The notes under the pieces are model-generated. The model was not told where the DNA came from, searched no databases, and saw nothing but the letters and a program-made list of their open reading frames with translations. A program made the translations under genes and the position numbers. Positions 59,432 to 64,000 of a DNA stretch of 64,000 nt are shown here, piece after piece; the first letter of the stretch is position 1, and each line of letters begins with the position of its first letter. Origin of the DNA: a virus; the IMG/VR virus record IMGVR_UViG_3300031707_000005, positions 20,624 through 84,623 of that record. One strand, given 5' to 3'.

Positions 59432-60024
59432 CAATACGGACGACTGGGACCATTTCTGCGTGACTGTTTATATGAACGCTGCGGACGTTCGAACGATTGG
59501 TCCTGTCGATACGGCCTATCTCCATTCCCATTCTGGTGGTTATCATTCGGATAATTCGGATAACCCTGGTGATGATTCGATTGATTCGGATAGTAATCCG
59601 GTCGCCGATTTTGGCTCATATAATTCTGGTTTGATGGACGTTCTTGATAGCCATAATCCGGACGATTCTGTCGATTATTTGGCCGGAAGTTCTGCTGAGC
59701 TTCCGCCTCCCCAGCAATATGAACGTAAGTGCGACTCTGGTTCGCAACTGCCACACGACTGAAGATATGACGGATTGCTTGAATGGTCGAATGATCTCGA
59801 CCGATGACAATGCCGACGTCTTTCGGGTTCACGTGAATCATGAGAGTGGATGAATGGTTATCATTATCACGGTTTTCCTCCACTCGAATGTCAAGTGGAC
59901 ACGTGACAAACGCACGTAGAATCTCAGTCAACAAATCCGCATCAGTAAGTGGATCCATATCAGATGATGGTTCAGTGGGATTATCGGAGACGTCTTGCGA
60001 GTCAATATCGGAAGTTTTGGTCAT
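59431..60024 (-). CDS. KH-domain RNA-binding protein with Q/N/Y/R-rich tail
   Basis: The 197-residue protein holds a KH-like domain at about 30-104: ILRAFVTCPLDIRVEENRD, LMIHVNPKDVGIVIGRDHSTIQAIRHIFSRVA, with the GRDH loop (75-78) in place of GxxG. It resembles bacterial KhpA. Residues 110-197 are a low-complexity tail of Gln, Asn, Tyr, Pro and Arg (RPNNRQNRPDYGY, YPNQSNHHQGYPN). Such tails promote condensates in RNA-binding proteins. It may regulate phage or host mRNA. The GT-rich repeat region lies in its leader. Confidence 0.8.
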   Translation of the reverse strand: MTKTSDIDSQDVSDNPTEPSSDMDPLTDADLLTEILRAFVTCPLDIRVEENRDNDNHSSTLMIHVNPKDVGIVIGRDHSTIQAIRHIFSRVAVANQSRTYVHIAGEAEAQQNFRPNNRQNRPDYGYQERPSNQNYMSQNRRPDYYPNQSNHHQGYPNYPNDNHQNGNGDRPYRQDQSFERPQRSYKQSRRNGPSRPY

Positions 60025-60061
60025 ATTATCTCTATACTGTCAGATTCGATTCAGTCAGATC

Positions 60062-60100
60062 GGGTTAGGTTGGGTTGTTGGTTGGGTTGTTGATTTGGTT
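60062..60100 (+). repeat. GT-rich tandem repeat and G-quadruplex-prone run
   Basis: A 12-base unit GGTTGGGTTGTT occurs twice in tandem (60068-60079, 60080-60091), preceded by GGGTTA and followed by another GG. Four or more G-runs on the plus strand could form a two-layer quadruplex. It lies in the 114-base leader between the KH gene and the next minus gene. Confidence 0.6.
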
Positions 60101-60138
60101 CGTGTCGCGGTCATAACTGACCGAACGAATGTTGAAAA

Positions 60139-60435
60139 CTAAGACAGCCAAGAAGTCCTTGAGTCTCTACTGATGTGGATGTCGCCTGTTGCATCATAAC
60201 AAGTACTGAGATATAAAGTCGGTTCAGCTACTCTAGCATGCCATATAGCTGTTATTGCAACATCATCCAAGAATTTAGGGTCACATGAATCACGCGGTTC
60301 TTCAAAAAACTCAATCGGAAGATTAACTGTGCTACCATCTGAACCCTGTTGTACGTCGCAGTGAAAAACATTATCACCATCGAGACGGATGGTTATTTTA
60401 ACTTCACCAGAGTATCGGAATATCTTCTTCACCAT
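60139..60435 (-). CDS. Hypothetical protein, 98 aa
   Basis: Not recognised. It is beta-rich (YSGEVKITIRLDGDNVFHCDVQQ) with an acidic, aromatic second half. The two ends hold Cys (CDV, DSCDP, CYDAT) without a classic motif. It sits in the accessory group upstream of the KH gene. Confidence 0.55.
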   Translation of the reverse strand: MVKKIFRYSGEVKITIRLDGDNVFHCDVQQGSDGSTVNLPIEFFEEPRDSCDPKFLDDVAITAIWHARVAEPTLYLSTCYDATGDIHISRDSRTSWLS

Positions 60436-60442
60436 CAGATGG

Positions 60443-60649
60443 CTAGCTCATCATAATTATCCAGCAATCAAATTCTTCAACAGTTAAACGAGTAACAAGC
60501 GGAGATGTTTCAAGAACAGAATTTTTCCAGTGGTCTGGACATCGGGGATGGGATAATTCACCTTCCGGGTGATTAGAAATGAAAAAATCCGTGGCTGGTT
60601 TACCGCAATTTGACGAAGAGATATTACGACGTTTACCGGGTGGTTGCAC
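60443..60649 (-). CDS. Small Cys protein, second member of the paralogue family
   Basis: It starts from GTG at 60649. It holds NCGKPATDFFISNHPEGELSHPRCPDHW and ends RLTVEEFDCWIIMMS, matching the family described at 59189. The shared C-G-[KR]-P-[AS]-[TI]-x-F core and LxVEEFxC tail show common ancestry. Confidence 0.6.
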   Translation of the reverse strand: MQPPGKRRNISSSNCGKPATDFFISNHPEGELSHPRCPDHWKNSVLETSPLVTRLTVEEFDCWIIMMS

Positions 60650-60701
60650 TCATGGAACATTATACACTACCAAATAAAAACACTAATTTACGATCTATAG
60701 T

Positions 60702-60902
60702 TTAGCTCAACATGACCAAGTATGCAATATACTCATCATTGGAAATTTGTTCATAACTCATAAACTTTGAAGAATGTTTATCGCAACAAGACTCGAGCTT
60801 ACGTTTACAAATAATGAAAAAATGGGTGGATGGCTTACCGCATAGGAGCCATGTGCTCTGATGCCCATCCATCATGAAATAACTACAAGACTCGGTTTTC
60901 AT
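60702..60902 (-). CDS. Small Cys protein, third member of the paralogue family
   Basis: It starts at 60902 with an ATG that overlaps the upstream stop (ATGA). LCGKPSTHFFIICKRKLESCCDKHSSKF and the end EYIAYLVMLS give the family pattern in a more diverged form. Probably a zinc-binding protein of about 66 residues. Confidence 0.58.
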   Translation of the reverse strand: MKTESCSYFMMDGHQSTWLLCGKPSTHFFIICKRKLESCCDKHSSKFMSYEQISNDEYIAYLVMLS

Positions 60903-61219
60903 GGAGTTACTAAAAAAGGGAGACTGGCGCGATAAATGACCAGTACAACATCATAAAATATCCGGTAAGTTTGTCGACTAAGTAATGAAATATCGGAGTG
61001 ATTCTCTGGATAATTCTTCTCTGGATAAACTCGATTAAGTATTTCAGATAAACTCGCACCGCCAATTATAGCGGTGGATAAACTACAGAACACTTCGCGG
61101 TCAGCGGAAGACGCTTTTTCCCATGAAGGAAAATCAGCGGTTGAGGTTATTTGGCAAAAAGAATAAACAGCCTCGGTAGCGGCACGAGCACAAATTTGTA
61201 ACTGTTGCTGAGTGTTCAT
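60899..61219 (-). CDS. Hypothetical protein, 106 aa
   Basis: It starts MNTQQQLQICARAATEAVY (ATG 61219), as the longer frame adds an unlikely His/Pro leader. It is helical, and the segment FPSWEKASSADREVFCSL has a weak resemblance to a RyR-type domain. The evidence is too slight to name it. Ends with a hydrophobic segment (FYDVVLVIYRASLPFLV). Confidence 0.52.
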   Translation of the reverse strand: MNTQQQLQICARAATEAVYSFCQITSTADFPSWEKASSADREVFCSLSTAIIGGASLSEILNRVYPEKNYPENHSDISLLSRQTYRIFYDVVLVIYRASLPFLVTP

Positions 61220-61300
61220 AAGCCTCGGATGGTGATGTGGACGGAACTCGTGCAAATAAGGTTAGGGTGGGGGTGGACTAAATCCACCCCCACCCTATTA

Positions 61301-61735
61301 CTAAATGGCGGCAAGTGGCTCGGATAATTGCGGGACGTCTGATGATTTTCTGAGTCCGGGCTTTCCATAAGCGGCCAAACCGTATCGAAAGAAAACTCGA
61401 GCGAGTTCACCGATGATGGCTTTCTTAAAAACTTCGGTGAGTTCGGTGTCGGGTTTTCTTGGATACGAGTCGAAGTAGTTCGGATCGAGCTCTTGGATAG
61501 CTCGAAGAACGGCTTCAGGCTCTCGGTCGTGAAACTTATTCAGAACCATATACCCATATGCGATAGTCTCGTCCGGATTTGATGGACGCCGTGTCGCGTT
61601 CATTGCATACTGGAACACCGCAATACGTGGTTGACGGGCTTGGCGCTTCTCCCAAGGCTCAGAACACCACTTACGTTTATCAGGAGAAAGAAGACTAGGA
61701 CGAGATTCTAGTGGAAGGTGCTGTTGTTCTGGCAT
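61301..61735 (-). CDS. Hypothetical protein, 144 aa
   Basis: Not recognised. It has an N-terminal basic, Pro-rich region (LPLESRPSLLSPDKRKWCSEPWEKRQ) and a helical body. Its upstream region contains the 11-base tandem repeats at 61858-61890. The sequence is GC-richer than the central part of the window. Confidence 0.58.
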   Translation of the reverse strand: MPEQQHLPLESRPSLLSPDKRKWCSEPWEKRQARQPRIAVFQYAMNATRRPSNPDETIAYGYMVLNKFHDREPEAVLRAIQELDPNYFDSYPRKPDTELTEVFKKAIIGELARVFFRYGLAAYGKPGLRKSSDVPQLSEPLAAI

Positions 61736-61857
61736 GATGAGTCTCCGCAGTTTGATTTAGTATCGCCGGTAGTCCGATGACTTAGGAGCGTCTAGGAGCC
61801 GAAGCTCAATCTCCTCCGGTTGATTTATTAGAGCACATCGGATAAACGTAGACAATG

Positions 61858-61890
61858 ATCTGCGTTCCATCTGCGTTCCATCTGCGTTCA
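61858..61890. repeat. Three tandem 11-base repeats (ATCTGCGTTCC)
   Basis: ATCTGCGTTCC occurs at 61858-61868 and 61869-61879, then ATCTGCGTTCA at 61880-61890, in the 186-base gap upstream of the 61735 gene. Phased 11-base spacing (one helix turn) suits repeated protein binding, like iterons or operators. Confidence 0.7.
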
Positions 61891-61921
61891 AGCTGCTTCT
61901 GATGTAGATTATACACCTACA

Positions 61922-62266
61922 TTAATATTCTGAATGCGCGCGATTTGCTTTTTCCCACGCATCTACCAACGGGCCGATTTGCGGATGCAATCCTTTACGA
62001 TCACTGTCCACTATGTACGTGATCCGACCGCCAGCCACATGTGTCCATAGGCCGAAGCGCCCAGTACACGCAAGCCGTGCCGAGTAGAAACCCGTGGGTC
62101 GACCATGCCGCCCTTCATAGTCCCGATGCGCTTGTTGTTGCGGTTCGCGCCCACACTTGTAGCAGACGCTAGGGCGGTGGTCCGTTGCCACATAACCGCA
62201 CTGACAATTTGGCCACCACGGGATAGTAGAGCAACGTGGGCAAGCTGAGAAAATATCATCGGTCAT
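61922..62266 (-). CDS. Cys-rich zinc-binding hypothetical protein, 114 aa
   Basis: It starts MTDDIFSACPRCSTIPWWPNCQCGYV (ATG 62266). The longer frame to 62326 would overlap the divergent gene. It has six or more Cys in three pairs (CPRC, CQCG, CYKCG), suggesting one or two zinc ribbons. The C-terminal half is mixed. It starts 31 bases from the divergent plus-strand gene. Confidence 0.62.
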   Translation of the reverse strand: MTDDIFSACPRCSTIPWWPNCQCGYVATDHRPSVCYKCGREPQQQAHRDYEGRHGRPTGFYSARLACTGRFGLWTHVAGGRITYIVDSDRKGLHPQIGPLVDAWEKANRAHSEY

Positions 62267-62296
62267 AGTATTGGAAAATACACCGAGGTCGTTGTA

Positions 62297-63091
62297 ATGT
62301 TCGATATGATTCGAGTAGAACGCCACACTTCATATGCGACTTCCACGGGTTTGTTGCAATATTCTGAACACTGTCCGGAGTCGGAGCACCTAAATCTTCG
62401 GATATGTAACTGCACGACCGATGTATCCGAACGACCGGAGGGAAAGCCGAGCCATGTGGTTCAAGATGTGACGTTATCGGGCGAATCGTGGGAATTTAGA
62501 CTCGCTAGTATGAGTTTCATATACCGATGGAAAGACGCTACGGGAAAAATTAAGTTCTCTCCGCACACCTATTTCACGTTCGGAAACGGCGGACGGTCGA
62601 TTCGGATGGAAGTCATAAGTGCGGACTACGAATCGGATATTTTGAACCCAAGAAAAGCATTTTTCGGTAACTTATATGTAGGTCCGCAGATAGATACGAG
62701 CCAAATGATGAACGGACATGCGAAAAGCCGGGTTGTTGATCCGGGTAGGATTGGTCCATCGGACGTTTGGATGCACACGTGCAACTTCGGTAAAGAAGCG
62801 ACGGGTCCGGTTTTTAAAAAAGAATTCTGGTTGGAACTGACGAATCTGGCGGAAGAACTGCACTCTATACCGACCCAATATCTAACTGATATAGAGTCTC
62901 CGGTCGAAAGCGTGTACGAGAGGGTGAAATCGAATGCCCGGTTCTTGCAGTTAGTAGACGAAATCCAGACCCGATTATCTACGATTGCGCCAATGGACGG
63001 GTTTCAAAAAACGGAGGCATTCCGGGTAGGAGTGAAGCTTTTGAAAAAAGTTAGCAATTTTAAGTCTAAACAAGTGTCCACGTCTAACTGA
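62297..63091 (+). CDS. Hypothetical protein, 264 aa
   Basis: Not recognised. It is rich in beta-strand patterns in the first 140 residues (DVTLSGESWEFRLASMSFIYRW, RSIRMEVISADYES). The rest is helical (FWLELTNLAEELHSI, RVKSNARFLQLVDEIQTRL). It is one of few plus-strand genes at the right end and is GC-richer than its neighbours to the left. Confidence 0.6.
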   Translation: MFDMIRVERHTSYATSTGLLQYSEHCPESEHLNLRICNCTTDVSERPEGKPSHVVQDVTLSGESWEFRLASMSFIYRWKDATGKIKFSPHTYFTFGNGGRSIRMEVISADYESDILNPRKAFFGNLYVGPQIDTSQMMNGHAKSRVVDPGRIGPSDVWMHTCNFGKEATGPVFKKEFWLELTNLAEELHSIPTQYLTDIESPVESVYERVKSNARFLQLVDEIQTRLSTIAPMDGFQKTEAFRVGVKLLKKVSNFKSKQVSTSN

Positions 63092-63217
63092 TAGCTGAAT
63101 ATTATTCAGGATATGTGCCGGAGAAATTCGAGCAGGTCCGAAAGTACTCGGATGTGTTGAAAATGCGCACGAGCCGGATTACTTACGGTCGCGTTCGTTC
63201 CGGTATATAAGTAGCCT
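63092..63217. other. 126-base gap before the tail-fibre-like gene end
   Basis: No gene is visible. It holds short GC-rich runs and a TATATAAG box near 63203-63212, but no firm promoter or terminator. Confidence 0.3.
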
Positions 63218-64000
63218 TTAGAGGATTTGATAGGTGAAGGTATAGCGCATAGCAACTGCGGCGGTGTTTACAGCAACCCAATCCATGAAAGCCAGGTCTG
63301 TGCCGCTGTCAGCACCTATAGCCGCAGTTTCAGCACCAGTGCTCGCAGTACCGCCGCACTGCTCTTCGGCAGTAAAGTTGCTTGCGACAGGAAGACTCAT
63401 TTGCAGGCTAGCCGCAGCCGCAGCTATCGCGTCCACAACAAGTTTCCCGCTCACCGTCACCACGTTACCGATGCGCAACCACTGTGCCACCGAAGCAACA
63501 ACGGGACTCAGATTTGAAATGTTGCTAATCACAGGCGTGTACGTGCCGAAGTCGAGTCCTAACATCGCCCGCACTCCCGATGGCGTCATACTGCTCAGGT
63601 CACTGCCGACAGGACGGCCCACAAGCTCGCCTTCGCCAATCACAAGCGCCGCGATGTCGTTGCCCACCCCGACACTCGCGAGTAGCGAGTTGTCGAACAT
63701 GGCCGCGCCGTTAGGACGCCCAGCAAACGTAGATGTTGGGATAAAGCGAGGATTGCTGCCCAGTGCCCACTGGAAGACGTCTTCCGGTAACCATATCTTC
63801 GTCGAGCCGTTGAAACGCAGAATGGACACGATAGGCGCGGGCACTGAAGGCTGCTTGATCGTGTAGACCGGATTCCCTGGGATAAAGATGAAGTCGGGGC
63901 CACCCACGTTTGCCGTGATCAACATCGAACCGTTCATGCCGTATTCGTTCAAGAACCCGATTACATCACCATCGACGCCTAGCGGGAGCGCAATCGCGAG
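63218..64000 (-). CDS. Tail-fibre/receptor-binding-like protein, C-terminal part (cut at right edge)
   Basis: The frame stays open to 64000, so the N-terminus lies outside. The last 90 residues, SVAQWLRIGNVVTVSGKLVVDAIAAAAASLQMSLPVASNFTAEEQCGGTA...MRYTFTYQIL, match the C-terminal tip domain common to phage tail fibres, in which an IGNVVTVSG strand is followed by a beta-sandwich ending in FTYxI/V. The preceding part is Gly/Pro-rich and beta-rich. This gene is clearly GC-richer than the rest of the window, which suggests recent exchange, as is usual for fibres. It would bind the host surface. Confidence 0.72.
   Translation of the reverse strand, partial: LAIALPLGVDGDVIGFLNEYGMNGSMLITANVGGPDFIFIPGNPVYTIKQPSVPAPIVSILRFNGSTKIWLPEDVFQWALGSNPRFIPTSTFAGRPNGAAMFDNSLLASVGVGNDIAALVIGEGELVGRPVGSDLSSMTPSGVRAMLGLDFGTYTPVISNISNLSPVVASVAQWLRIGNVVTVSGKLVVDAIAAAAASLQMSLPVASNFTAEEQCGGTASTGAETAAIGADSGTDLAFMDWVAVNTAAVAMRYTFTYQIL

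Noticed and set aside
59331-59762. A 143-residue plus-strand reading frame opposite the KH gene.
   Set aside because: It mirrors the low-complexity tail of the KH protein on the other strand and has no ribosome-binding site; the KH domain on the minus strand is clearly real.
63264-63866. A 200-residue plus-strand frame opposite the tail-fibre-like gene.
   Set aside because: It is a shadow of a GC-rich coding strand; the minus-strand frame has the recognisable fibre-tip pattern and is open to the window edge.

Overview
The window is part of a large tailed-phage (Caudoviricetes) genome, probably myovirus-like. The evidence is a packaging/head module with large terminase, portal and a prohead-protease-like protein, a nearly complete phage-encoded replication and recombination module, a nucleotide-metabolism set and many small unknown genes packed with almost no spacing, frequent ATGA/TGATG stop-start overlaps and convergent genes that touch or overlap. 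No ribosomal, rRNA, tRNA or other cellular core genes were seen. The host cannot be named from this sequence. DNA polymerase, major capsid and most tail genes are not here and presumably lie outside. Most genes are on the minus strand, so transcription mainly runs right to left.

Layout. (1) 1-18.2 kb: virion module on the minus strand, in transcription order: a sigma-like regulator with two HTH domains, an Ig/BACON-like protein, acidic virion proteins, a protein with three Cys-rich repeats, large terminase, portal, several low-complexity virion proteins, and at the left edge a prohead-protease-like protein interrupted by a 386-residue LAGLIDADG intein. (2) 18.4-34.2 kb: replication/recombination: 5'-3' exonuclease, NusG-like protein, DnaX-like clamp-loader ATPase, a metallopeptidase-like protein without its HExxH, TOPRIM primase, an ABC-ATPase C-lobe, a beta-clamp-like protein, a Cas4/RecB-like Fe-S nuclease, an SbcD/Mre11-like nuclease, a RecD2-like helicase, and an NAD-dependent DNA ligase split into two genes on opposite strands. 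(3) 34.4-44.6 kb: hypoxanthine phosphoribosyltransferase, class II ribonucleotide reductase with an intein placed at its active-site cysteine, clamp-loader delta and delta-prime subunits, small zinc proteins, and a second large sigma-like protein. (4) 45.0-57.6 kb: a structured 450-base gene-free gap, then a plus-strand group with PurZ-type adenylosuccinate synthetase and a two-domain ThyX-like protein, then a PAS/coiled-coil/membrane protein, DHH phosphoesterase, dNMP kinase and an HhH-GPD glycosylase-like protein. (5) 57.6-64 kb: accessory genes (Nudix, HNH endonuclease, KH-domain protein with a Q/N/Y/R-rich tail, a family of small Cys proteins, short repeats), ending in the GC-richer C-terminal part of a tail-fibre-like gene cut by the window edge.

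How it fits together. The phage carries a bacterial-style clamp loader (tau/gamma, delta, delta-prime) and a clamp-like protein, which is a host-independent processivity system. The nucleotide genes (hpt, nrdJ, purZ, thyX-like, dNMP kinase, Nudix) suggest remodelling of the dNTP pool. PurZ has Ser where PurA has its catalytic Asp, the hallmark of enzymes that make the precursor of 2-aminoadenine (Z), so this genome may contain Z instead of A. Two unusual sigma-like proteins and a NusG-like protein suggest that it reprograms transcription.
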